A stretch of DNA of 64,000 bases, taken from positions 186,001-250,000 of the forward strand of contig JANQNQ010000014.1 in the NCBI GenBank assembly GCA_028279515.1, written 5' to 3'. The notes below the pieces were generated by a model, which saw only the letters and a list, made by a program, of their open reading frames with translations, was not told where the DNA came from and did not search any database. Origin of the DNA: Flavobacteriaceae bacterium. GTDB lineage: Bacteria; Bacteroidota; Bacteroidia; Flavobacteriales; Flavobacteriaceae. The first letter of the stretch is position 1; each line of letters starts with the position of its first letter. A program made the translations under genes and the position numbers. This document shows, piece by piece, positions 8,287 to 17,187 of the stretch.

Positions 8287-10716
8287 ATGATCAATTGGAT
8301 TAACACCCGATTTTGGGCCAGTGTTGCCCGACTTATTCTCAGAAACAGAATTCTCATTCTTGCAATTCTTGCAGGCATCACGGTATTTCTTGGATATCAG
8401 TGGAAACATATGCGTTTCACGTATACCGAAGCGAATTTGCTTCCAGACAATCACGAAGTAAATGTTGAATACAATAAGTTCCTGGATGTTTTTGGAGAAG
8501 AAGGCAACTTGATCATCTTAGCTGTCAAAGATTCGATGCTTTTTACTACTGAAAAATTTAACGCATGGAACACCCTTAGTAAAAAGTTCAATGCATTCCC
8601 AGAAGTTGACATCGTCTTGTCGATGGACAACCTCCAGAAATTGGTCAAGAATAAAGAGAAGCAGCAATTTGACCTAGAACCGCTCATCAAAGACACACCT
8701 AAGACGGACGAAGAGATCGCGAAAATCAAATACGAGCTCTTCAATAAATTGCCTTTCTTCGAGAGTCTCATGTTCAATAAAGAGACCGGCACAATTCGTA
8801 CGGCTGTCTACATGGACAAAGACATTGTAAACACACCAGTTAGAAAGGATTTTATTTTTAATGACTTTATTCCGTTAGTCGAAAGTTTTGAAAAGGAAAC
8901 CGGACTCGATGTTCGGGTTTCGGGCATGCCCTACATACGAACCTTGAATTCGCAGAATATTGTGGACGAGATCGGCATCTTTATTGGCGCTGCTCTCTTG
9001 ATCACCTCTTTGATCTTCTTCTTTTTCTTTAGATCATTTAGGGCAACCTTTATCTCGATGGTTGTTGTGATCATTGGGGTGATGTGGGCTTTTGGTATCC
9101 TTGGTTTATTCAAATATGAGATCACGGTATTGACCGCATTGATTCCTCCGTTGATCATCGTCATCGGAATTCCGAATTGTATTTTCTTGATCAATAAATA
9201 CCAGCAAGAGGTAAAAAAACACGGAAATCAAGCTTTATCGCTTCAACGTGTTATCTCTAAGATCGGGAACGCAACACTTATGACCAACTTGACGACGGCC
9301 TCGGGTTTTGCCACCTTCATCTTGACAAAAAGTAAATTGCTTAAGGAGTTTGGTACTGTTGCTTCCATCAATATCCTGGTCATTTTCATCCTGTCGTTAA
9401 TGATCATTCCGATTATTTATAGTTTCATGCCATTGCCGAAGGAAAAGCACCTCAATCACCTTAACAAAAGATGGATCGGTGGTTTTGTCGACTGGATGGA
9501 ACGCATGGTACGACACAAACGAATCACAATCTATGTAGTCTCGCTTATACTGCTAATTGCAAGCATGATCGGCATCTATCAGATACGCATCTCTGGAAGT
9601 CTGATCGAAGATATGCCGAAGAAGGCTGCGTTTTTTGAAGACATACGTTTTTTCGAAGAGGAATTTGACGGCATCATGCCGGTTGAGATCATGATCGACA
9701 CCAAACGAAAGAATGGGGTACAAAAGATGGCCACACTCAAACGGATGGATGAGCTGGAAGAGTTGATTAACGAAACGCCCGAATTGTCTAAACCCATTTC
9801 GATCGTAAGTTTGGTCAAATATTCAAAGCAAGCTTATTTTAAAGGCAATCCAAAGTATTACCAGCTTCCATCAACGCAAGAGAGTCGTTTCATACTTTCC
9901 TTTGCAAAGAATTCATCACCCGATACCGACCTCACTACTGGATTTGTCGATTCCATCGGACAAATAGCACGTATCACCACCTTCATGAAGGACATCGGTA
10001 CGGACAAGATGGAACGTATCGAAGAGAACCTCTGGGGTAAGATCGATAAGATATTTCCCGAAGATCGTTACGACGTGAGCATGACAGGAAAAGCCTTGGT
10101 GTTTCTAAAAGGAACTAAATATCTGGTGAACAACCTGATCATTTCACTATCGTTGGCAATTTTGCTGATCTCGTTGTTCATGGCGTATATGTTCCGATCG
10201 GTTAGGATGATTGTGGTCTCGTTGATTCCGAACTTGCTTCCGCTATTGGTCACAGCAGGTATGATGGGATTCTTGGGCGTACCTATAAAACCCTCTACGA
10301 TCTTGGTCTTCAGTATTGCCTTTGGTATATCAGTGGATGATACTATTCACTTCTTGGCTAAGTATCGCCAAGAGCTTCAGGCCAACCATTGGAAGATTCG
10401 AAAATCTGTATATGCTGCGTTGCGCGAGACGGGCGTGAGCATGTTCTACACTTCGATCGTGTTGTTCTTTGGTTTTTCAGTATTTATGATCTCTAGCTTC
10501 GGAGGCACCGTTGCATTGGGAGGGCTTGTTTCGGCTACCTTGCTGTTCGCAATGCTTGCCAATCTTTTGCTACTGCCTTCTCTCCTATTGTCATTGGAAC
10601 GAAACATTGCCAATAAAAATGTACTGAAAGCACCACCAATCGAAATTCTTCCGAAGGAACAAGTAGAAGACGAAATACAGCCTAAAGAAACTACTGAAAA
10701 AGTAGAAGACCTGTAG
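8287..10716 (+). CDS. RND-superfamily exporter (MMPL/patched-like permease)
   Basis: 809-residue inner-membrane protein. One transmembrane helix near residue 20 is followed by a periplasmic domain, then a five-helix bundle (about 230-380). A second repeat follows: helix near 415, periplasmic loop, and helices about 610-760 with GISVDDTIHFLAKYR. This duplicated layout, the length and the GxxxDD motif fit single-component RND exporters of the MMPL type, which move lipids or other hydrophobic molecules using the proton gradient. The substrate cannot be read from sequence. The C-terminal tail is charged and cytoplasmic. It ends in a hairpin overlapping the stop codon (10705-10732). Confidence 0.85.
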   Translation: MINWINTRFWASVARLILRNRILILAILAGITVFLGYQWKHMRFTYTEANLLPDNHEVNVEYNKFLDVFGEEGNLIILAVKDSMLFTTEKFNAWNTLSKKFNAFPEVDIVLSMDNLQKLVKNKEKQQFDLEPLIKDTPKTDEEIAKIKYELFNKLPFFESLMFNKETGTIRTAVYMDKDIVNTPVRKDFIFNDFIPLVESFEKETGLDVRVSGMPYIRTLNSQNIVDEIGIFIGAALLITSLIFFFFFRSFRATFISMVVVIIGVMWAFGILGLFKYEITVLTALIPPLIIVIGIPNCIFLINKYQQEVKKHGNQALSLQRVISKIGNATLMTNLTTASGFATFILTKSKLLKEFGTVASINILVIFILSLMIIPIIYSFMPLPKEKHLNHLNKRWIGGFVDWMERMVRHKRITIYVVSLILLIASMIGIYQIRISGSLIEDMPKKAAFFEDIRFFEEEFDGIMPVEIMIDTKRKNGVQKMATLKRMDELEELINETPELSKPISIVSLVKYSKQAYFKGNPKYYQLPSTQESRFILSFAKNSSPDTDLTTGFVDSIGQIARITTFMKDIGTDKMERIEENLWGKIDKIFPEDRYDVSMTGKALVFLKGTKYLVNNLIISLSLAILLISLFMAYMFRSVRMIVVSLIPNLLPLLVTAGMMGFLGVPIKPSTILVFSIAFGISVDDTIHFLAKYRQELQANHWKIRKSVYAALRETGVSMFYTSIVLFFGFSVFMISSFGGTVALGGLVSATLLFAMLANLLLLPSLLLSLERNIANKNVLKAPPIEILPKEQVEDEIQPKETTEKVEDL

Positions 10717-11195
10717 TTACCTACAGGCCTTCTCGTAAGTTCCCCAACTTACCCCTAAACTTTAACTTAGATAATAAATCTACTTTAAAGTACTTATTGA
10801 TTAATAGCTATTCAAATATAAGTATGGCAATCCTATATACTATGGGTGTTTTTCCCCTAATTGCCAAAACAGGTATTTTTACGGGGTCTCTAAAGAAGAA
10901 TTCCTGCTAATCCCAACGGACCAGCAGGAATCTAAAGTAAGCCCCCAAACCTACCTTGAATTAACGTTTTACAAGTTGTACAGGGCACAACCTGCGTATT
11001 TTCATTAATAGCATTTCAAAGATACGCCTCAAAGCAATACCAAAAAATAGCTTTTGTAGTGATTTTCAGCATCCCCTCAAATAGTGATGCGTTAAGTTTT
11101 TTCCTACATTTTTTCTTTTTTACTCTTATTATTTCGACGCAATTCACTTGAAAAATTTATCTTTGCGAACTATTAAAAAATGAATACTTTCAGTG
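10717..11195 (+). other. 479-base non-coding region before asnS
   Basis: No convincing ORF. It holds a hairpin without U tract, ATTCCTGCT (10900-10908) paired with AGCAGGAAT (10923-10931). It also has two similar segments about 190 bases apart, each with a CCCC-AAAC-CTT order (around 10750 and around 10950). This could be an untranslated RNA or a long leader; I see no named RNA family. Confidence 0.3.
11158..11165 (+). promoter_or_regulatory. asnS promoter -7 element
   Basis: TATCTTTG fits TAnnTTTG exactly. It lies 30 bases before the asnS start. No clear -33 TTG is visible at the expected distance. Confidence 0.45.
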
Positions 11196-12626
11196 ATGAA
11201 ACAACAGACGGTACTTGAGTTATTAAACTCAGAAGATTTTCAACAAGACGTAATTGTCAAAGGTTGGGTGCGAACTTTCAGGGCAAATCGATTTATCGCC
11301 TTGAATGACGGGTCGACCATTAATAATATTCAATGTGTTGTTGACTTCGAAAATACCGATGAAGCACTGCTAAGAAGAATAACGACCGGAGCTGCCCTTG
11401 AGATCCACGGAACTCTTGTTGAAAGCCAAGGAAAGGGCCAAAAAGTAGAGGTTCAGGCCAAAGAGGTTATTGTTCATGGAGACTCTAACCCTGATGAATA
11501 TCCGATTCAGCCAAAGCGTCACTCTTTCGAGTTCTTGAGAGACAATGCACACTTGCGCACAAGGACCAACACCTTTAGTGCAGTGATGCGCGTACGCTCG
11601 ACGTTGGCTTTTGCGATTCACCAATATTTCAACAGCAACGGTTTTTACTATATGCACACGCCCATCATTACTGGTAGTGATGCTGAAGGCGCTGGTGAAA
11701 TGTTTAGGGTTACAAGTCTCGATATGAAGAACCCTCCTATCAAAGATGGTGATATTGATCATAGCGAAGATTTCTTCGGAAAGGAAACCAACTTGACAGT
11801 ATCTGGGCAATTGGAAGCTGAGACCTATGCCATGTCAATGGGGAAAGTATATACCTTCGGCCCTACATTTAGAGCCGAAAACTCAAATACATCCCGTCAC
11901 TTGGCAGAGTTTTGGATGATTGAACCTGAGGTGGCTTTTATGGAGCTTGATGGCAACATGGACTTAGCGGAAGATTTCATGAAGTATGTGTTGTCTTATG
12001 TATTAGAACACAACAGAGAAGACCTTGAGTTTTTAGAGCAACGCTTGTTACAAGAAGAAAAGAGCAAGCCACAAAACGAGCGTAGTGATATGACACTTAC
12101 TGAAAAGTTGCGTTTTGTAATTGACAACAACTTTAAACGTGTAAGTTATACGGAAGCTGTCGAGATCTTAAGAAACTCAAAGCCTAACAAGAAAAAGAAG
12201 TTTGACTATATCATTGAAGAATGGGGAGCCGACCTTCAAAGTGAGCACGAACGTTTCTTGGTAGAGAAACACTTCAAGTGTCCAGTGATCTTATTTGATT
12301 ACCCAGCCAACATTAAGGCCTTCTACATGCGATTAAATGATGACGGCAAAACGGTACGCGCCATGGACATTCTTTTCCCTGGTATTGGAGAAATCGTTGG
12401 AGGTTCGCAACGTGAAGAGCGATATGAGGTACTCAAAGAAAAGATGGCAGCACTAGACATACCAGAAGAAGAACTCTGGTGGTACCTTGACCTGAGAAAG
12501 TACGGAACTGCCGTGCATTCAGGTTTTGGACTTGGATTCGAACGCTTGGTAATGTTTGCAACCGGTATGGGCAACATACGTGATGTAATCCCTTATCCAA
12601 GAACACCACAAAATGCTGAATTTTAA
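11196..12626 (+). CDS. asnS: Asparaginyl-tRNA synthetase
   Basis: Class IIb aminoacyl-tRNA synthetase that charges tRNA-Asn. The OB-fold anticodon-binding domain is at residues about 15-115 (VKGWVRTFR), followed by the class II core. Motif 2 is FRAENSNTSRHLAEFWMIEPE (minus a residue at each edge), and motif 3 is GLGFERLVMF near the C-terminus. The first in-frame codon is GTG at 11193, directly followed by ATG at 11196; I use the ATG (476 residues). It is followed by a terminator. Confidence 0.96.
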   Translation: MKQQTVLELLNSEDFQQDVIVKGWVRTFRANRFIALNDGSTINNIQCVVDFENTDEALLRRITTGAALEIHGTLVESQGKGQKVEVQAKEVIVHGDSNPDEYPIQPKRHSFEFLRDNAHLRTRTNTFSAVMRVRSTLAFAIHQYFNSNGFYYMHTPIITGSDAEGAGEMFRVTSLDMKNPPIKDGDIDHSEDFFGKETNLTVSGQLEAETYAMSMGKVYTFGPTFRAENSNTSRHLAEFWMIEPEVAFMELDGNMDLAEDFMKYVLSYVLEHNREDLEFLEQRLLQEEKSKPQNERSDMTLTEKLRFVIDNNFKRVSYTEAVEILRNSKPNKKKKFDYIIEEWGADLQSEHERFLVEKHFKCPVILFDYPANIKAFYMRLNDDGKTVRAMDILFPGIGEIVGGSQREERYEVLKEKMAALDIPEEELWWYLDLRKYGTAVHSGFGLGFERLVMFATGMGNIRDVIPYPRTPQNAEF

Positions 12627-12650
12627 AATACATGCATCGTAACAAAAAAC

Positions 12651-12688
12651 AAACAATCTACGTCCTATCTATGTAGATTGTTTTTTTT
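12651..12688 (+). terminator. Intrinsic terminator after asnS
   Basis: CAATCTAC (12654-12661) pairs with GTAGATTG (12673-12680), followed by eight T residues; flanking A and T runs extend the stem. Confidence 0.9.
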
Positions 12689-12717
12689 ATTTTTATATGT
12701 AATCCTATAGATCATTT

Positions 12718-14181
12718 ATGCTTAAGCAACAGTTACAATTTAAATTGTCTCAAAAATTATCTCCACAGCAGATTCAGCTGATGAAGTTGATTCAGTTGCC
12801 TACGCAGGCTTTTGAGCAAAAATTAAAGCAAGAGCTTGAAGAGAATCCCGCCCTTGAAAGCGGTAAGGAAGAAACCGATTCTTTTGATGATGATCTAGCC
12901 GATGATTACAACGAATATGACGAGTACGACAATGATACCATCAATGCTGATGATATTAATGTAGACGAATATTTAAGTGACGACGAAATTCCAGAGTATC
13001 GTCTCCAAGCAAACAACTACAGTAGTGATGATGATGAAAAAAGTGTTCCTTATGCCTCTGGAACTTCATTTACACAGCACTTACGAAACCAGCTAAATAC
13101 TTTTAGGCTGGATGAAGAAGCCAAAGAGGTAGCCGAATTTTTGGTCGGAAGCATTGACGAAAGCGGTTATATAAGACGTCCGTTGACAGATATCATGGAC
13201 GATCTGGCCTTCACGCAAAATGTGTTCACTGACGAACAGAAGATCGAAGAAGTATTGAAAATCGTTCAGGAGCTGGATCCTGCTGGTGTAGGAGCACGCA
13301 ACCTTCAAGAATGCCTTTTGATACAGTTAAAGCGAAAGGAAAATTCTTTTGCCATTCGTTTGGCCATTGAGATCCTTGAAAAGTCTTTTGAACAGTTCAC
13401 CAAGAAGCATTACAAGAAGTTATTACAGAAGTTTGATGTAGACGAAGAGGCGCTTAAAGAAGCCATATTAGAGATCGAAAAGTTAAATCCAAAACCAGGC
13501 GGTTCGTATGCAGGAAACACCAAGATCGTAGAGCACGTAGTTCCTGATTTTGCCATAAAGATTGTTGACGGAAAGTTGGAGCTTACCCTTAATGGTCGAA
13601 ACGCTCCAGAGCTTCATGTCTCGAGAGAGTACAACAACATGTTACAGGGATATAAAAATGCGAAGGAAAAGTCAAAATCTCAGAAAGACGCCGTACTCTT
13701 CATCAAGCAAAAATTAGATGCAGCCAAATGGTTCATCGATGCCGTGAAACAACGTCAACAAACGTTGTTTGTGACGATGAACTCTATCATGCATTATCAA
13801 GAAGAGTACTTCTTGACGGGTGATGAGCGCAAGCTACGACCGATGATCCTCAAGGACATTGCCGACACCATCGATATGGATGTGTCAACAGTTTCGCGGG
13901 TAGCAAACAGCAAATACGTAGATACTCCTTATGGCACCAAACTGGTCAAAGAGTTTTTCTCTGAATCAATGAAAAATGAACAAGGCGAAGACGTATCGAC
14001 TCGTGAGATCAAGAAAATTTTAGAAACCGTTATAGAGGAAGAAGATAAAAGAAAGCCGCTCACTGATGAGAAGTTGGCCGCCATCCTCAAAGAAAAAGGA
14101 TATCCAATCGCAAGACGAACGGTAGCCAAATACCGTGAACAACTGGATCTTCCGGTGGCCAGACTGCGAAAAAAGATCTAG
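12718..14181 (+). CDS. rpoN: RNA polymerase sigma-54 factor
   Basis: 487 residues. Region I is the Gln-rich activator-interacting segment (QFKLSQKLSPQQIQLMKLIQ). Region II is a strongly acidic spacer (about residues 55-110, many Asp). Region III carries the core-binding and DNA-binding parts and ends with the RpoN box (ARRTVAKYR) near the C-terminus, which reads the -24 element. Sigma-54 needs AAA+ activators; none is encoded in the window. The next gene starts 1 base after the stop. Confidence 0.96.
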   Translation: MLKQQLQFKLSQKLSPQQIQLMKLIQLPTQAFEQKLKQELEENPALESGKEETDSFDDDLADDYNEYDEYDNDTINADDINVDEYLSDDEIPEYRLQANNYSSDDDEKSVPYASGTSFTQHLRNQLNTFRLDEEAKEVAEFLVGSIDESGYIRRPLTDIMDDLAFTQNVFTDEQKIEEVLKIVQELDPAGVGARNLQECLLIQLKRKENSFAIRLAIEILEKSFEQFTKKHYKKLLQKFDVDEEALKEAILEIEKLNPKPGGSYAGNTKIVEHVVPDFAIKIVDGKLELTLNGRNAPELHVSREYNNMLQGYKNAKEKSKSQKDAVLFIKQKLDAAKWFIDAVKQRQQTLFVTMNSIMHYQEEYFLTGDERKLRPMILKDIADTIDMDVSTVSRVANSKYVDTPYGTKLVKEFFSESMKNEQGEDVSTREIKKILETVIEEEDKRKPLTDEKLAAILKEKGYPIARRTVAKYREQLDLPVARLRKKI

Positions 14182-14182
14182 C

Positions 14183-14788
14183 GTGAAACAGGCATTGAAG
14201 CTCATCTCGTACATCTTCCACCCCATCTTTATTCCATTGATTGGTGCTATCGCCTATTATCAGATCACTCCTAAATACAATCCGCCAGAAGTAGAAAAGG
14301 GCGTTTTGCTTTCTATCTTTATCCTTACCATTTTGATTCCGATCGTGTTTTTCTACTTACTGAAAAACCTCGGATGGATAAAAAGCATTTTTCTCGAAGA
14401 AGTCAGCGAACGAAGAATCCCGTATATCGCGAACATTCTATTGATATTGATGCTCTTGGTACGTGTTATCCCAGGAAACTTCTCTCCTGAACTTTATTTC
14501 TTCTTTGTTGGGGTATTAGGCACAATGATCGCCAGTCTCATTTTGGTGTTCTTGAAGTTCAAGGCAAGCATGCATATGATGGGCATTTCTGGACTCACCA
14601 TGTTCGTTATCGGGCTAAGCGTTCACTACCAAGTGAATTTGGCCTATATCATTAGCTTTTTGCTATTACTTAACGGAGCCATTGCATCTTCGAGGCTTTC
14701 GTTAAAGGCGCATACGCCTCCCGAATTAGTCGTAGGGTTCTTTTTAGGATTTATACCTCAGTTCATTCTATTGAACTACTGGTTATAG
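14183..14788 (+). CDS. Polytopic membrane protein, PAP2-like family
   Basis: 201 residues from GTG at 14183. An upstream in-frame ATG at 14135 would overlap rpoN by 47 bases and add a charged non-family extension, so I prefer the GTG. It has about six transmembrane helices (IFHPIFIPLIGAIAYY, SIFILTILIPIVFFYLL, NILLILMLLVRVIP and others), with a GFFLGFIPQF segment near the end. This fits membrane proteins distantly related to PAP2 phosphatases, but I do not see the full set of phosphatase catalytic residues, so activity is unsupported. The gene order rpoN - this protein - porT appears conserved in Flavobacteria. Confidence 0.7.
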   Translation: MKQALKLISYIFHPIFIPLIGAIAYYQITPKYNPPEVEKGVLLSIFILTILIPIVFFYLLKNLGWIKSIFLEEVSERRIPYIANILLILMLLVRVIPGNFSPELYFFFVGVLGTMIASLILVFLKFKASMHMMGISGLTMFVIGLSVHYQVNLAYIISFLLLLNGAIASSRLSLKAHTPPELVVGFFLGFIPQFILLNYWL

Positions 14789-15478
14789 AATGTAGAACAT
14801 CAACCCAAGTTTCAGTTCGCCCGTTTTGATTGCGTCTCCTTGCGAAGTGGTCAACCCATCCTCGAATAGGTTGTTGAGGCCGTAGTATGCATGTAAGTTC
14901 CAAGTATTGTAACCAAAACTAAGCATGAGTCCGTATTGAAAACGAGTGATGTCGTCCCTACTAAATTTAAACTTTTCATCGGCATCCTGAAACTTGTAGG
15001 TATTGGCAAAGACATAACCAAGTTTTACGCCTCCGTAGATACGCCAAAAGCGGTGATCACTTGCATTCGAAGTTCGCCATCTAAATTCTATTGGTACCTC
15101 GAGTACATGTGTGATCAATTTATTCCGTTTAAAAGAAACATCTGGAAGCAACACTTCATAAGTTGTAGCATTCTGATTGTCACGAACCAATTTGATGTTG
15201 TCGAAGTAGGAGTTGATCGCATACCCAAGACCAATTCCGAAGGCCTTGTTTCTTTTCTCATTGATAGGAATGTCTTTTATGAACCCAAGATGAATTCCAT
15301 TTGAAAGGTTGTTTTGAGAGACATCACTGGGTCGATTGACCATAAGATTATAGGTCACCCCAATGTAAAATTGATCCTCGAGGTATTTAAGATCGATATC
15401 CTTTACGTCAGTAGAATCTTGTGCATAGGCGTTAGAAAAGGCAAATAACACCGTTAAAATGGAAAAAAAATGCTTCAT
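14783..15478 (-). CDS. porT: PorT-like outer-membrane protein of the type IX secretion system
   Basis: 231 residues from the ATG at 15478, with signal peptide MKHFFSILTVLFAFSNAYAQ followed by beta-barrel-like strands and a terminal YIL. A longer start at 15499 is ruled out because the -7 element TATATTTG occupies 15504-15497 on this strand, so transcription starts downstream of it. Length and the EVPIEFRWRT and GGVKLGYVFA segments fit PorT/SprT, an outer-membrane protein needed for type IX secretion and gliding. The 3' end overlaps the convergent membrane-protein gene by 6 bases. The general PorT-like (beta-barrel) assignment is firmer than the specific T9SS role. Confidence 0.72.
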   Translation of the reverse strand: MKHFFSILTVLFAFSNAYAQDSTDVKDIDLKYLEDQFYIGVTYNLMVNRPSDVSQNNLSNGIHLGFIKDIPINEKRNKAFGIGLGYAINSYFDNIKLVRDNQNATTYEVLLPDVSFKRNKLITHVLEVPIEFRWRTSNASDHRFWRIYGGVKLGYVFANTYKFQDADEKFKFSRDDITRFQYGLMLSFGYNTWNLHAYYGLNNLFEDGLTTSQGDAIKTGELKLGLMFYIL

Positions 15479-15496
15479 GTATAGCAACTGTATCTT

Positions 15497-15504
15497 CAAA
15501 TATA
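15497..15504 (-). promoter_or_regulatory. porT promoter -7 element
   Basis: On the minus strand this reads TATATTTG, an exact TAnnTTTG, about 20 bases before the preferred ATG. It fixes the choice of start codon. Confidence 0.6.
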
Positions 15505-15545
15505 ACTCAATAAGTTTAAAAATGTTTTACCAAAAAGTATTGTAC

Positions 15546-15573
15546 AAAAAAAGGCACTCGAATCGAGTGCCTT
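15546..15573 (-). terminator. Intrinsic terminator of the exbB-exbD operon
   Basis: GGCACTCGA-A-TCGAGTGCC is a near-perfect palindrome. On the minus strand it runs into a T tract (the A run at 15546-15552), placing it just after the last exbD gene. Confidence 0.88.
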
Positions 15574-15598
15574 CTTCCTATCTTTAAGTTTAAAAGAT

Positions 15599-16081
15599 CT
15601 AATCAAAGTTTTGACTTGCCGTACCCGCACGGGTCGTGTAATTGATCTTAAGAGCATTTACATCTCTAAGTTCTTGTTTGATGTCTGAAACCAATCCCAT
15701 GTTGGTCTCTCCATCGACTTTTAAGGCGGTCGTCAATACGTTTTGGAGCTCTTGGCGCTTTGAGGCTCTTTCAGCCAACACAAACGCTTTGATCTCTTCA
15801 ACGGTAGCAAACTTGTCATTCAACTGAATCCTGGCTTGCTTACCATACTTGTCCTGATATCTGTCACTAGGTTTACCAGCGTAGATGTACATTACTCTGT
15901 CTTTCTTATCTAGTTTTTGAATCTGGTCTGCATACGGTAATGTATTTTTGATCATTAACGTATTTTGACGCATTACAGTCGCAACCATAAAGAAGAACAG
16001 TAACATGAATACAATGTCTGGCAATGATGCGGTAGAGATAGCAGGTAAGTCGCCTCCTTTTTTCTTTTTAAATTTAGACAT
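15599..16081 (-). CDS. exbD: ExbD/TolR-family protein, second copy
   Basis: 160 residues: a short basic N-terminus, one transmembrane helix (IVFMLLFFFMVATVM, about residues 25-40) containing the family Asp just before it (LPDIV), and a periplasmic domain. With ExbB it couples the proton gradient to TonB at the outer membrane. It is the last gene of a four-gene minus-strand operon, 12 bases from the first exbD. Confidence 0.88.
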   Translation of the reverse strand: MSKFKKKKGGDLPAISTASLPDIVFMLLFFFMVATVMRQNTLMIKNTLPYADQIQKLDKKDRVMYIYAGKPSDRYQDKYGKQARIQLNDKFATVEEIKAFVLAERASKRQELQNVLTTALKVDGETNMGLVSDIKQELRDVNALKINYTTRAGTASQNFD

Positions 16082-16093
16082 ACTCCTAAATTT

Positions 16094-16720
16094 TTAATTA
16101 GTTTTACTTGGCTCTGCTTCCGATAGCTTTTGCGGGAATAGTAGCTTCACTTTTTCAAGTTTCGGCTTCAACTTTTCCTTGTCGCTTGAGGAAGTTCTAG
16201 GATCGTTATACGCTCTATCTGCTTCCACAAAAGTTATGCCATCTCTAGGATACAAACGTTTGTATTCTCTATTTCTCAATTCGTTATATGCTGCTACCAA
16301 TTCATTTTGTACAGCGATATACGTTTTGTATGAGGTCTCTCTATCATTCTTCAATGAGATGATAGCCTTGTCTGGGTTATCTGAGGACTCAGGATCTTTA
16401 TTTCCTTGGCAGAATGAACATGCTTCTTCACCAGAACCTCCACCATTATCCAAGAACTCTACTGCTGCTGCTTTAAGATCTTTCAACTCCATTGGCTTTT
16501 CTTCTACCAAAAGTTGGTCGTTCTTATTTACAACTACTGTAAAGATGTTCTTTTGTCTAATGATTGGTGGCTCGATATTCTCATCTTGTGGTGGCGGCAA
16601 CTTTCTGTTAATCCCTGAATCGGTCTCAATCGTTGTGGTCACCAAAAAGAATATCAATAGCAAGAAAGCAATGTCGGCCATAGAGCCCGCATTTACTTCT
16701 GGTGCTGATCTTTTTGCCAT
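16094..16720 (-). CDS. exbD: ExbD/TolR-family protein, first copy
   Basis: 208 residues. The N-terminus MAKRSAPEVNAGSMADIAFL leads into a single transmembrane helix (LLIFFLVTTTIETDSG) with the conserved Asp (SMADIAFLLLIFFL). The periplasmic domain is longer than in E. coli ExbD and carries a CSFCQGN insert with two Cys. Two consecutive exbD genes after exbB are common in Bacteroidetes, where several TonB systems coexist. The start is 2 bases after the preceding gene's stop. Confidence 0.88.
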   Translation of the reverse strand: MAKRSAPEVNAGSMADIAFLLLIFFLVTTTIETDSGINRKLPPPQDENIEPPIIRQKNIFTVVVNKNDQLLVEEKPMELKDLKAAAVEFLDNGGGSGEEACSFCQGNKDPESSDNPDKAIISLKNDRETSYKTYIAVQNELVAAYNELRNREYKRLYPRDGITFVEADRAYNDPRTSSSDKEKLKPKLEKVKLLFPQKLSEAEPSKTN

Positions 16721-16722
16721 AA

Positions 16723-17169
16723 TTACTTAATCATTTTCTTAATACCTGAGAACACCATTGCTCCAATAGCAATCACCGCTAGGATATAGAAGGTTCTAAG
16801 ACCTGCTCCTACCCATCTTGAGCCACTGGCAGATAATACCTCTCCATCTTTCATTGGAGTCTCAACCCCTGTTGAAAGTGCATAAGCCACCGCAACGATT
16901 GCGCCGAAAACACCTATAGCCAATAGGGCCTTCTTAAGCTTAGCCGGATGTGATACTAGGTTTAGCAATGTAAAGATCAAAGTAACCGCTACTACAACCA
17001 CCAAGATGATCATTGCCAACGTGATGATCGGAGAAACACTACTGTAGTCTCCTCCTAGTGCAGCTGCCTTTATTTCATCGTCCCCTTTCGCAATGATGGT
17101 CCCAAGAAGGATCAATCCGATTGCTCCGAGTACGAGAACTAGAATTCTTAATATTGTTTGAATTTTCAT
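16723..17169 (-). CDS. Small polytopic membrane protein of the exbBD operon
   Basis: 148 residues with about four transmembrane helices (ILRILVLVLGAIGLILLG, ITLAMIILVVVVAVTLIF, ALLAIGVFGAIVAVAYAL, FYILAVIAIGAMVFSG). I recognise no enzymatic motif. It is 18 bases after exbB and 2 bases before the first exbD, so it is translated with the TonB motor genes and probably contributes to that complex. That role is inferred only from position. Confidence 0.75.
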   Translation of the reverse strand: MKIQTILRILVLVLGAIGLILLGTIIAKGDDEIKAAALGGDYSSVSPIITLAMIILVVVVAVTLIFTLLNLVSHPAKLKKALLAIGVFGAIVAVAYALSTGVETPMKDGEVLSASGSRWVGAGLRTFYILAVIAIGAMVFSGIKKMIK

Positions 17170-17187
17170 AAAACGGTCTTATTAAAA

